From an uncultured Clostridium sp. (GTDB lineage: Bacteria > Bacillota > Clostridia > TANB77 > CAG-508), in NCBI GenBank assembly GCA_947575605.1, contig CANPNZ010000013.1, positions 1 through 43,967 on the forward strand: DNA of 43,967 nt, read 5' to 3'. The notes beneath the pieces are model-generated. The model made no database searches and was not told where the DNA came from. It worked only from the letters and a program-made list of their open reading frames with translations. The stretch's first letter is position 1. The number at the start of each line of letters is the position of its first letter. Shown one piece after another: positions 27,937-37,034 of this stretch. A program made the translations under genes and the position numbers.

Positions 27937-28866
27937 ATGAACCTTATACGATATTATCATCAAAACAGAAAAAAAATAGGGAGGATTATAATAATTATAT
28001 TCTCTGCTTTTATCTTATTACAATTAATCAATACTATTTATAGTACCAATCTTCAAAAAAAAGCAATAAATCCAGAAAATAAGCAAGTAGGAGAAAACAA
28101 TGTAAATACTACCCATTTAACAACCAATCAATCGGTTATTACAGGACAAAAAATAGCGAAGGAAGAACTAGAAAGTGCTACGGTTACCATTGATCAATTT
28201 ATATCTTATTGTAATCAAAAGGAATTACAAAAAGCATATGACCTATTAACAGAAGAATGTAAGACGCAGATGTATCCGACATTAGAAATTTTTGAACAAG
28301 CTTACTATAACGATGTTTTTAAGGGGGAAAGTAAAAATTGTTCCGTAGAAAATTGGATAAACGATACTTACAAAGTAGAAATAAAAGAAGATATACTTGT
28401 AACAGGAAAAAGTAATGATTATGCCAAACAAGATTATATAACAGTAAAAAAAGAAAAGGACCAATATAAATTAAACATTAATAGTTATATTGGAAAAACA
28501 GAATTAAATGAAACCACCAAGCAAGATAACATTTATATGGAAGTTTTAAATAAAAATACTTATATGGAATACGAAGAATATACCATAAAAGTTACCAATG
28601 ATACAGAACATTTAATGCTATTAGATGGTAAAACTAATATAAAAACATTATATTTACAAGATAGCAAAGGAAATCGATATGATTCCTATACACAACAATT
28701 AACAGAACCGATGTTAACCATTAGTGCAGGAGAAACCAAAGAAGTAACCATTAGATTTTATAGTGCTTATCAATCTACGAAAAGAATAGAATATGTTGTT
28801 TTTTCAGATATCATATTATACAATGGCCAATTTAGTGAAATAAGAGAATTGAAAGCAAGAGTTTAA
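27937..28866 (+). CDS. membrane-anchored protein, possible VirB8/TcpC-like role
   Basis: 309 residues. One N-terminal membrane helix (about 16-35), an Asn-rich linker, then an NTF2-like-looking domain (about 80-160: FISYCNQKELQKAYDLL, EECKTQMYPTLEIFEQAYY). A beta-rich C-terminal part follows (IKVTNDTEHLMLLDG, ISAGETKEVTIRFY). VirB8 and TcpC are bitopic proteins with NTF2-fold outer domains, so the layout and place in the operon suggest that role. I call this by architecture only. AGCGGAGGAA precedes the ATG. Confidence 0.55.
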   Translation: MNLIRYYHQNRKKIGRIIIIIFSAFILLQLINTIYSTNLQKKAINPENKQVGENNVNTTHLTTNQSVITGQKIAKEELESATVTIDQFISYCNQKELQKAYDLLTEECKTQMYPTLEIFEQAYYNDVFKGESKNCSVENWINDTYKVEIKEDILVTGKSNDYAKQDYITVKKEKDQYKLNINSYIGKTELNETTKQDNIYMEVLNKNTYMEYEEYTIKVTNDTEHLMLLDGKTNIKTLYLQDSKGNRYDSYTQQLTEPMLTISAGETKEVTIRFYSAYQSTKRIEYVVFSDIILYNGQFSEIRELKARV

Positions 28867-28907
28867 AAAGAAGAAATAAAAAAGGAAGCAAGAATCGAGG
28901 TGAGTAT

Positions 28908-31900
28908 ATGGGTGAGGGAAAAGAATTCATTAAACAATTTATTTTAAGACACCCTAAGAGAATAAAACGAGCAGCAATTGTCATTATATTTGGCATCGTA
29001 TTAGGTGTTATGGCATTATCGGCATCCTTCTATTTTTTGACGGTAGATGATGGTACTTACAAAGAAGATGATTGGAGTAGTACGCCTTATGGAGCAGAAC
29101 AATATACCAATGGAGTTTCTGCTAATAGTGAAGGAAATCTTGAAGTAAGTATGACAGCCCAAGAATTATGGGACAAGATGTTAGAAAATAAAAGTAGGGT
29201 AAAGGAATACCTAGACACGCCAGAAGAATTAGCTAGATTGATGAAAGCAGAAATTGTAACACAATACCCAGATACTCGTCCCAATCCAGACGAAGAAATC
29301 AATTGGGAAGAAATTATTGCCAATCCTGATAAATTACAAGGAATTATAAAATTTAAAAGAGCAGATGACAATAATAATAAATCAACCATGATTTATGCTG
29401 ATCCAGAAACATTTCAAGGGTATATTGATGAATACAATAAAACAGGAAGTGAAACAGCCAAACAAAATGCACTAAGTCATTTTACCTTAAAAAAATCAAC
29501 AACGACAGTGAATTCAAACAAAACAGAGAATAAATCAGAGAATCAAGATAAAGATAAAAAAGAAGAAAAGAAAGAGAAGAAAAATAAGAAGGAAACAGCA
29601 CAACCAGCAACCATAACACAAGTAACAGGAGATGGTTATAGCCAAGAATATACATCATCAGCAGGAATTACCTATAAACATTATAAACAAGGAAAATCAG
29701 CAGGTGGTACTTATGCAGGAAACTCCTATTGGGATGGAACAATATCGAGTTCAGGGTGTGGGCCGACTGCAGTCGCTATTTTAGCAAGTGGTTTAACAAA
29801 TTTGGATTACAATCCAGGAGATATTGCCCAAGAAATGGATTCTAAATATGGACAGACGTCTTATGAAACATTACATCAAGAAATGGATTCACTTGGTATG
29901 ACGTCACAAGTTATACAAAGTCCTTCGGCAGAAATTATATTAGATAATTTAAGAAATGGAAAAGTAATGTTAGTTTCTGTTAATGCTGCCACTAGATTTA
30001 CAAGTAATAAACATATTATGGCGATTGTAGATATCAATAGTGATGGGCAGATTTATATCTGTAACCCAAGTGGAAGTGGTGAAGGATGGTATGATGTAAG
30101 TGCCATCACAAATGGATGCAATTATATTGTTGTAACAGAGGCTGGAGCAACAGGAATTGCCCCTACCACGACAGGAAATTCTAACTATACAGCGGTAGTT
30201 GCAACGTGGAAACAATCGAATACAACGATTACTAGCAATGATCCTAATGTAGAAACAACCCCCGAATCACAATATTCCATGATAAGTACTAACATTAATT
30301 ATGAAGCAATGGTAAAACCATATACGATGCCTTTCGACTTATTATGGGCATTATTAGTAGTAGGAGAAGACAAAGACTTTATATTTGAATTAACAGATTT
30401 AATTTATCATAGTGATATAGAATTAACAATTTATGATGATTTAACGGAAAATACAAGTGTAGATGAATGGAATTATACCAAAAGAACAAAAGCAGTAGTG
30501 AATGCAAATATTACAGCAAATTGTGAAGGAAATAAAGCAACTGGTAGCATTTCGAATGATGAGCATGATCCAGATAAAGAAGAAACATATACTACCACTA
30601 AAACGATAGTAACAAAAACCAATACCATTCATTCAGCCATAACAAGAGCAAATGTCTGGGTTGTTGATTATCGAAATGAATATACCTATAATTCACCAGA
30701 ACAGGCTACGACTTCTAATACGGTTACACATGATGATGAAACCTATCCAGATTCTCCAAATGACACAGGAGATAGCTATTCTTGTGAACATATTGATAAT
30801 AAAAAAGAACAATTGAAAAACCAAGTCATAGCAAAAGCATTTAAAGATGAAGAACAAACATCAGAAAAAGAAGATAATGATTCAAGCAATAATAATAACA
30901 AAAAAACAGAAGCGACCTCCAAAAAAGTTACTTATGATGAAACCATAAATGTTGATTATTATAGTAAATATGTTAATATATCTGATCGTATAACGAATAC
31001 GACGAATACACAAAAATATGTGGAAGGAGTACCATCCTTAGTAGAAAAAACAGATAAAAATACAGCACCAAACTTTGTAACCATATTTAAAAAGAATCAA
31101 TACTTAGATAATAAACATAAAACAAAAGATGCAAGCGGATGGTTATTTGAGATTATAGAAAATAATGAAACAATATCAGATAAATTAGATTTAATAAAAT
31201 ATTTATTACAAAAAGCAACAGGAGAAAACTATTATGGTAAAGATGAATTTGATTTTAATATGTTTTATCCAGGAAAATTAACATCATTAGGAGCTGGTAT
31301 CTATGGTGGAAATTTAGAGGAAAAAGTATGGTTTTCATTACGAAATCTTGGTTATAGCGAATATGCAGTAGCTGGGGTAATGGGAAATATGTATGGTGAG
31401 TCTGGATTTAATCCAAGTATTGTAGAGTATGGTAAAGATGAATATAAATATGGAATTGGTCTATGCCAATGGTCTTTTGGTAGAAATGCACAATTAAGAG
31501 CGTATGCCGCATCAAAAGGAAAAGAGTGGACAGACGAAGACATACAAATAGAGTTTTTAATAGCTGAACTATCAAGAGAAGGAGATGCTGTTCCTTTTAC
31601 AGAAAATCAAATTTCGGGAACTTACCGTACGAATTGGGAAAATGCTACTACTGTTGAAGAAGCTACTCTTAATTTCTGTTTAGGTTTCGAAAGATGTTCA
31701 ACAAAAGCATACTATGATAGTAAGGATAAGAGAGTAAATGCAGCATTAGGATATTATGCTCAATTTCAAGGAAAAACATGGCAAGGTTCAGCTTCCGCAG
31801 TTGTTAAAGAAGCACGTGGAGCTCTTGGGGTTCCTTATGTATGGGGCGGAGAGAGCTATACAAGTGGAATGGATTGTTCTGGATTAGTAAAAGTATGTTA

Positions 31901-32153
31901 CCAACGTGCATTAAATGTTAGTTTACCACATAAGGCAGCGGCTTTAATGACAGATAGCCATTTTACAACGGTTCAATCAGTAGAAGAATTAACTCCAGGA
32001 GACATTATTGTAACCCCTACACATGTAGGAATTTACACAGGAGAGGGAACCGTTATACATGAACCGCAAACAGGTGATGTATGTAAAGAAGTAAGTTTGG
32101 AATCATTTATAAAAGGAAGAACAAATCTTCTTTATCGACACTATAATCAATAA
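28908..32153 (+). CDS. multidomain wall hydrolase: C39-like peptidase, phage-tail-type lysozyme, NlpC/P60
   Basis: 1081 residues, with one membrane helix near 22-46. Outside: a Lys/Glu-rich linker; a C39-like papain-fold domain (about 245-410) with SSGCGPTAVAIL (Cys284), KHIMAIVDI (His369) and YICNPSG (Asn386); a Thr/Asn-rich region; a tail-lysozyme-like domain (about 805-950) with VAGVMGNMYGESGFNPS (Glu831) and YGIGLCQWSFGR; and a C-terminal NlpC/P60 domain (about 965-1081) with GMDCSGLVKVCY (Cys990), PTHVGIY (His1039) and His1051. The last two resemble CwlT-type VirB1 enzymes that open the wall for Gram-positive T4SS. The extra C39-like domain is unusual. Confidence 0.85.
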   Translation: MGEGKEFIKQFILRHPKRIKRAAIVIIFGIVLGVMALSASFYFLTVDDGTYKEDDWSSTPYGAEQYTNGVSANSEGNLEVSMTAQELWDKMLENKSRVKEYLDTPEELARLMKAEIVTQYPDTRPNPDEEINWEEIIANPDKLQGIIKFKRADDNNNKSTMIYADPETFQGYIDEYNKTGSETAKQNALSHFTLKKSTTTVNSNKTENKSENQDKDKKEEKKEKKNKKETAQPATITQVTGDGYSQEYTSSAGITYKHYKQGKSAGGTYAGNSYWDGTISSSGCGPTAVAILASGLTNLDYNPGDIAQEMDSKYGQTSYETLHQEMDSLGMTSQVIQSPSAEIILDNLRNGKVMLVSVNAATRFTSNKHIMAIVDINSDGQIYICNPSGSGEGWYDVSAITNGCNYIVVTEAGATGIAPTTTGNSNYTAVVATWKQSNTTITSNDPNVETTPESQYSMISTNINYEAMVKPYTMPFDLLWALLVVGEDKDFIFELTDLIYHSDIELTIYDDLTENTSVDEWNYTKRTKAVVNANITANCEGNKATGSISNDEHDPDKEETYTTTKTIVTKTNTIHSAITRANVWVVDYRNEYTYNSPEQATTSNTVTHDDETYPDSPNDTGDSYSCEHIDNKKEQLKNQVIAKAFKDEEQTSEKEDNDSSNNNNKKTEATSKKVTYDETINVDYYSKYVNISDRITNTTNTQKYVEGVPSLVEKTDKNTAPNFVTIFKKNQYLDNKHKTKDASGWLFEIIENNETISDKLDLIKYLLQKATGENYYGKDEFDFNMFYPGKLTSLGAGIYGGNLEEKVWFSLRNLGYSEYAVAGVMGNMYGESGFNPSIVEYGKDEYKYGIGLCQWSFGRNAQLRAYAASKGKEWTDEDIQIEFLIAELSREGDAVPFTENQISGTYRTNWENATTVEEATLNFCLGFERCSTKAYYDSKDKRVNAALGYYAQFQGKTWQGSASAVVKEARGALGVPYVWGGESYTSGMDCSGLVKVCYQRALNVSLPHKAAALMTDSHFTTVQSVEELTPGDIIVTPTHVGIYTGEGTVIHEPQTGDVCKEVSLESFIKGRTNLLYRHYNQ

Positions 32154-32170
32154 AAAATAAAGAGGTAAAT

Positions 32171-33502
32171 ATGAAAAAATCAGTCATAAAAAAATGGATA
32201 ATAGGGTTAATCATTGGAATAGCAATTATTATAGGCCTGTTAGTAATCATAATAGGCAAAGGAAATAAAGAAAATCAACCAAAAGAATTAATAGCTAAAA
32301 ATGAAAATTTAGAAGAAACGCAAAAAATTGTAACAGATGAAGAAAGAATAGAACAATATGATTTTTTAGTAGTATCCAATTGTATTAATTCCTATTTATC
32401 TGGTATTAATCAAAATAGTTCAAGCTATTATGGACGAGACGAAAACGATAATTATACAATAGTAGTAGAACAAGAACAAATTAATAAAAATGCCTATCAT
32501 TTATTAAGTGATGAATATATCGAAAAAAATGCAATTACTTTAGAAAATGTATATGATTATGTACCAGAAGTAAGACAGAATTTAATATTTATTCCCCTTG
32601 ATATGAAATTACAACAAGGAGAAAATATTAATCAATATAAAGTTTATGGATATGTAACAGATTTAGAATATAATTTTATAAATTATCTCTATACAATTGT
32701 TAATTTAGATGTAAATAATAAAACTTTTTCCATTGAACCAATAAACAAGAAAACATATGATAATGATTCAATTGAAAATAGTAATATAGTAGAAGTAAAA
32801 AGAAATGAAAACAATCAATATAAGTATCAACAGTTATCCGAAGAATATAGATTAAAACAATATTTTCAAAATTATAAAGTAATGTTATTATCTAATATAG
32901 ATATAGCCTATGAGTTTTTAGATAAAAATTATAAAGAGAAATGCTTTGGAAATATAGAGAACTTTAAAAAATATGTAAATGAAAATAAGGACAAAATAGT
33001 AAGTGCAACCTTAGAAGGATATGATTCAACAGTAAAGGAAGATGTTACAGAATACATGGAAAGAGACTTAAAAGGAAACTATTATATATTTAATATATCG
33101 AATCAAAATTCAGCAGAATTTAAAGTAATGTTAGACAATTATGTAATTGGTTTTTCAGGATTGCAAGAAGATTACGAAAAAAGTAGTATACAAGAAAAAG
33201 TATCTATGAATACAATGAGATTTATTCAAGCAATTAATGATAAAAAATATTACTATGTTTATAATCTTTTAGCGGAATCTTTTAGAGAGCGTAATTTCAA
33301 GACACAAGAAGATTTTGAAGAATATATAAAAGATAAGTTTTTTGAAAGCAATATTATTCAAGAGGGAGACTTTCAAGAAGAAGGAAATTATTATACCTAT
33401 GATTTAATCATAGCAGATGATGAGGGAAATACCAAAAAACTTGGTATTGTAATGCAATTGCAAGAGGAAAACGACTTTGTTATGTCATTTAATATAGAAT
33501 AA
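32171..33502 (+). CDS. membrane-anchored protein with repeated NTF2-like-looking domains
   Basis: 443 residues. An N-terminal membrane helix (about 9-29), an acidic linker, then repeated units of the type 'helix, aromatic turn, beta strands'. Two are similar in layout: NIDIAYEFLDKNYKEKCF with NIENFKKYVNE, and YYYVYNLLAESFRERNF with TQEDFEEYIKD. The pattern echoes FISYCNQKELQKAYDLL in the 309-residue protein before the hydrolase. It may be a second VirB8/TcpC-like or pilus-associated component. It is the last gene of the locus, followed at once by a terminator-like repeat. Confidence 0.55.
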   Translation: MKKSVIKKWIIGLIIGIAIIIGLLVIIIGKGNKENQPKELIAKNENLEETQKIVTDEERIEQYDFLVVSNCINSYLSGINQNSSSYYGRDENDNYTIVVEQEQINKNAYHLLSDEYIEKNAITLENVYDYVPEVRQNLIFIPLDMKLQQGENINQYKVYGYVTDLEYNFINYLYTIVNLDVNNKTFSIEPINKKTYDNDSIENSNIVEVKRNENNQYKYQQLSEEYRLKQYFQNYKVMLLSNIDIAYEFLDKNYKEKCFGNIENFKKYVNENKDKIVSATLEGYDSTVKEDVTEYMERDLKGNYYIFNISNQNSAEFKVMLDNYVIGFSGLQEDYEKSSIQEKVSMNTMRFIQAINDKKYYYVYNLLAESFRERNFKTQEDFEEYIKDKFFESNIIQEGDFQEEGNYYTYDLIIADDEGNTKKLGIVMQLQEENDFVMSFNIE

Positions 33503-33507
33503 AAAAA

Positions 33508-33540
33508 GTTGCCAAAAGGGACAGACCTTTTTGGCAATTT
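33508..33540. terminator. GGGACAG-family repeat acting as a terminator-like hairpin
   Basis: TTGCCAAAA (33509-33517) pairs with TTTTGGCAA (33529-33537), with GGGACAGACC in the loop and TTTT following. It starts 6 nt after the stop codon of the last secretion-locus gene. Confidence 0.65.
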
Positions 33541-33557
33541 TCTTATTTGGCAAACTC

Positions 33558-33586
33558 TTGCATATTTAATGGTAATTTTATATAAT
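33558..33586 (+). promoter_or_regulatory. promoter of the ABC transporter pair
   Basis: TTGCAT (33558-33563), a 17-bp spacer and perfect TATAAT (33581-33586), 24 nt before the ATPase gene. Confidence 0.7.
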
Positions 33587-33610
33587 AGAAACAAAAATAG
33601 GAGGTAATCC

Positions 33611-34348
33611 ATGATTGAAATAAAAAACGTCTCTAAATCATATAAAAAAGGAACAAAAGTTATAGACAATATCAACTTAAAAATAGAAGATGGAGAAATT
33701 TTTGGCTTTTTAGGACCAAATGGAGCAGGAAAAACCACGACGATAAAAATGATGACAGGAATATTAGACATAGATGAAGGAGAAATTTTAATTGATGGAA
33801 AAAGTATCAGAAAAAATCCAATTGAAGCTAAAAAGCAAATAGGATTTGTATCCGATAATCCAGACATGTTTTTAAAATTAAGAGGAATAGAATATTTAAA
33901 CTTTATAGCAGATATCTATGAAATAACAAAAGAAGAAAGAGAAAAAAGGATAGAAGAATTAGCTAAAGAATTTGGCATATATGATGTTTTAAACGATAAA
34001 ATTCAAAGTTATTCTCATGGTATGAGACAAAAAATAATTATAGTATCTGTTTTATTACATAATCCTAAAAACTGGATTTTAGACGAACCTCTTACAGGTT
34101 TAGACCCAGAAGCGGCATTTTATCTAAAAGCTAAAATGAAAGAACATGCGAAAACTAATCATGCCGTATTCTTTTCCACACATATACTAGAAATTGCGGA
34201 AAGATTATGTGATAGAATTGGAATTATTGATCAAGGAAAATTAATTTTTGTTGGTACCTATGAAGAGATGAAAAAAGAATTTAAGGAAAATGCTTCTTTA
34301 GAAGAATTATTTATGGAGATAACAAAGAAAAATGAAAAAAATAATTAG
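33611..34348 (+). CDS. ABC transporter ATP-binding protein
   Basis: 245 residues, a complete ABC ATPase. Walker A is GPNGAGKT (35-42), signature YSHGMRQ (133-139; the usual SGG is SHG), Walker B with ILDEP (154-158) and catalytic Glu158, and H-loop His190 in FFSTHILEIAERLCDR. It resembles the CcmA/ABC-2 exporter group that pairs with the permease encoded next. The two genes overlap by 17 nt. Substrate unknown; such pairs often export peptides, lipids or drugs. Confidence 0.92.
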   Translation: MIEIKNVSKSYKKGTKVIDNINLKIEDGEIFGFLGPNGAGKTTTIKMMTGILDIDEGEILIDGKSIRKNPIEAKKQIGFVSDNPDMFLKLRGIEYLNFIADIYEITKEEREKRIEELAKEFGIYDVLNDKIQSYSHGMRQKIIIVSVLLHNPKNWILDEPLTGLDPEAAFYLKAKMKEHAKTNHAVFFSTHILEIAERLCDRIGIIDQGKLIFVGTYEEMKKEFKENASLEELFMEITKKNEKNN

Positions 34349-35999
34349 TTTAACAAAAGTTTTTATCAAAGAGTTTTATCAAAATATTCCTATTTTTGAT
34401 AAAGAACAAAAAAAATTAAATAAAAAATCAATATTTTTTTGGTTAATAGCCATTGTTTTTTTAGGGATTACCTATGTAAGTTATCAAATTGCTACTTTTT
34501 TAATAGATATTGGACAAGAGCAAATATTCTTGAATTTATATTTTTTCATTTTAGCCATACTAATATTATTTCAGACCGTATTAGTCTGTGCTAATATATT
34601 CTTTTTTTCAAAAGATATAGAAAAAATTTTACACATGCCCTTAAAGCCAGTAGAATTATTAATAGCAAAATTTAACACATTACTATGTATGCTATATTTC
34701 TCAGAAGCAATTTTTGGTTTCGTGCCACTCACATTATATGGATTATTAACAGGTGCTTATTTTACTTTTTATCTGTGGGAAATCATCATTTTAGCACTAT
34801 TTCCAATCTTATTAGCGGTTGTGATTAGTACTATTATGATGCTTATTATGAGATTTGCTAAATTTATAAGAAATAAAGATGTTTTTCAAATAATGATTAC
34901 CATAATTATGATTACGTTAATTTGTATTTTAGAAGCTAAGATGATAAGTGGAGTATTTAAAATACAAAATGATGAACAAGCCATACAAGAATTTACGAAT
35001 TTAAATCAAAAAGTAGAACAAGCAGGAGAATATTTTTTAATTATCAATCCAAGTATAGCCATATTATTAAATCCCTCTAGTATGGTAGCAGTTATATCGG
35101 TAATAAAATTAATATGTTACAATGTAATAGGTATGACTATTTTTATAAGTATAGGGAAAATTACCTATTTAAAAGATATCTTAAGAAACATGGTAAATAG
35201 TACCAACAAAAAAAGAAAGAACATTGATATTAAAAAAGATACCAAAACACAAAGTATTAGAAAGAGTTATATCAAAAAGGAATTAAGAATGATGATAAGG
35301 CAACCCATATTTCTTATGCAATGCGTTTTTCCAGTGTTTATTATTCTAGTAACAGGGATCCTATTAGTATTTATTTTACTACCAATTATTACAGAGGCAC
35401 TTCAAGATGAATCCTTACAAAATGCGATACAGAACTTGTCATTTAATGCAGAAGCAGTATGTGATATATTGATTCTATTACAAGTGTTATTCTCAATTTC
35501 TAATATTTCTTTAACAGCCATTTCGAGAGAAGGGAAAAATGCTATTTTTATCAAATATGTTCCCATAGAATTATATAAGCAATTTGTTTATAAAAATGTA
35601 CCTCAAATTATATTGAACTTTATAGTATCAATCGTAGTTTTAGGAATAATTGGGTATTTGATACCAAGTATAAATATAGGGTATTTGATTATGATATTTA
35701 TAATTTCTATGTTAATCAATATAATCAATAGTTATTTAATGCTAATAGTTGATTTAAGAAGACCAAATTTAAATTGGGATACAGAATATTCTGTTGTTAA
35801 AAAAAGTGATAATAAACTTTTTCAATATGCTTTTATGATAATCAATGTATTATTCTTAATGTATATAGCTAATGTATGTGAAGAGTTAAATATTTTAATT
35901 ACACTGATTGTAGAAGTAACTATTTTTGCCATCTTATTTATCATTTTAGACCGAGGTATTAAAAAGTGGCAAGAGAAATTATTTAATAAAATTATATAA
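34332..35999 (+). CDS. ABC-2-type exporter permease
   Basis: 555 residues, with about twelve hydrophobic helices in two halves. A cytoplasmic basic region separates them (NSTNKKRKNIDIKKDTKTQ, then KSYIKKELRMMIRQPIF), and the second half opens with the amphipathic stretch typical of ABC-2 permeases. It overlaps the ATPase gene, so the two are translated together. Full-size fused permeases of this type work as a dimer of ATPases plus one permease. No substrate clue is visible. Confidence 0.8.
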   Translation: MKKIISLTKVFIKEFYQNIPIFDKEQKKLNKKSIFFWLIAIVFLGITYVSYQIATFLIDIGQEQIFLNLYFFILAILILFQTVLVCANIFFFSKDIEKILHMPLKPVELLIAKFNTLLCMLYFSEAIFGFVPLTLYGLLTGAYFTFYLWEIIILALFPILLAVVISTIMMLIMRFAKFIRNKDVFQIMITIIMITLICILEAKMISGVFKIQNDEQAIQEFTNLNQKVEQAGEYFLIINPSIAILLNPSSMVAVISVIKLICYNVIGMTIFISIGKITYLKDILRNMVNSTNKKRKNIDIKKDTKTQSIRKSYIKKELRMMIRQPIFLMQCVFPVFIILVTGILLVFILLPIITEALQDESLQNAIQNLSFNAEAVCDILILLQVLFSISNISLTAISREGKNAIFIKYVPIELYKQFVYKNVPQIILNFIVSIVVLGIIGYLIPSINIGYLIMIFIISMLINIINSYLMLIVDLRRPNLNWDTEYSVVKKSDNKLFQYAFMIINVLFLMYIANVCEELNILITLIVEVTIFAILFIILDRGIKKWQEKLFNKII

Positions 36000-36002
36000 A
36001 AT

Positions 36003-36271
36003 TGTGTGCCACTAGGGACGGACCTTTTTGGCAAATTATGAAATTAAATAGAATAAAATATAAAAAATTAAAAAGTTTTTTGTTCAAGCTAATTTTCATA
36101 GAAATTTTAAATTCATGATATGGCACCCTTCCACGTCAAGCGTGAACACTTTCCATATCATGAATTAACAATTTCTACTTCAATTACTTTCAAGCAAAAC
36201 TTTTTAATTTTTTATTATTTATTATTAAGAATTAATAGTTTGCCAAAAAGGTCCGTCCCCAGTGGCAACTT
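36003..36271. repeat. 269-bp MITE-like hairpin element
   Basis: Its two halves are imperfect inverted copies over about 125 bp. Terminal arms are about 28 bp with one mismatch (contain GGGACGGACCTTTTTGGCAA). Inner matching blocks include TAAAAAATTAAAAAGTTTT and AATTCATGATATGG. The centre holds CACGTCAAGCGTG. It begins 4 nt after the ABC permease stop and ends about 30 nt before the J-domain gene's stop. No transposase gene lies inside. Confidence 0.8.
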
Positions 36272-36303
36272 AAACCTGGAAGCAATCACAACCTTTAGTA
36301 ATT

Positions 36304-36948
36304 TTACATTTTGAATAAGGCACGTAGTATTTCATTTTCTTCAAATAATTGAAGGATAAAGTTTTGAACAAAAGGAATTTGCCATAGTAGAAACAAAATA
36401 AGGATAGTAAGTATAATAGCAGTAAAATCTTTTATGTAATCTTTTAAAGATTTTTTATATCGTATTTTATAACCGCGATTTTTTAAATCCTGAATATAAG
36501 CATCATAGTATGCCTTTTCTCTAGCTTGTTGTAATTGTTCTTGATAGGCTAATTCTTTTTCACGCTGTAATTGTTGTTGATATTGTTGTTCTTGCTGTAA
36601 TTTTTGCTGGCGTAATAATTCTTGTTGTTGTTCATATTTTAGTTCATGGATAGGAATAGAATTAGAATTCGTATCAGTATTTTCGCGGTCATAATAAGCA
36701 TTTGATTCGGAATGTTTTTGCGTTTCTTCTTCTAAAAGAAAGTCATCGTAATCTTTTTTCTTTTCAGGGTTTGATAAAACTTCGTATGCTTCATTAATTT
36801 CTTTTAAAATCTCCTCTGCTTGTTTTTTTTGCTCTTCTGGCTGTAAATCTGGATGATATTTTTTAGCTAATATCTTATAAGCTTTTTCTATAATTTCAGG
36901 AGAAGCGTTTTTATTTACTTGTAGGATATCATAATAATTTTTATTCAT
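36304..36948 (-). CDS. membrane-anchored J-domain (DnaJ-like) protein
   Basis: 214 residues. The J domain (about 3-68) has [20 protein letters not shown], the HPD motif in KKYHPDLQ, and [19 protein letters not shown] Gln/Glu-rich helical stretch follows (about 105-150, many QQ pairs), then a basic segment and one membrane helix (about 178-198) near the C-terminus. It lacks the Gly/Phe and zinc-finger regions of DnaJ, so it probably recruits DnaK to a membrane site. The ATG at 36948 has GGAAAGGA upstream and a good promoter; the longer open frame to 37050 runs over that promoter and is rejected. Confidence 0.85.
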   Translation of the reverse strand: MNKNYYDILQVNKNASPEIIEKAYKILAKKYHPDLQPEEQKKQAEEILKEINEAYEVLSNPEKKKDYDDFLLEEETQKHSESNAYYDRENTDTNSNSIPIHELKYEQQQELLRQQKLQQEQQYQQQLQREKELAYQEQLQQAREKAYYDAYIQDLKNRGYKIRYKKSLKDYIKDFTAIILTILILFLLWQIPFVQNFILQLFEENEILRALFKM

Positions 36949-36972
36949 ATTAGTACAAGTCCTTTCCAAAAT

Positions 36973-37001
36973 AATATAACACAAAATAAAAAATGTTTCA
37001 A
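36973..37001 (-). promoter_or_regulatory. promoter of the J-domain gene
   Basis: On the minus strand: TTGAAA (37001-36996), a 17-bp spacer and TATATT (36978-36973), 25 nt before the ATG. Confidence 0.7.
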
Positions 37002-37034
37002 TGGGGCAATTCTTTAAATTTCGTTCTTTTTTCA

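Noticed and set aside
19299..33502. Complete integrative conjugative element inserted at tRNA-Ser
   Set aside because: The tRNA genes are adjacent, but no integrase, relaxase or direct repeat of the tRNA end was found in the window.
36120..36314. Plus-strand frame in the 36003-36271 element
   Set aside because: It lies within the palindromic element and lacks a ribosome site.
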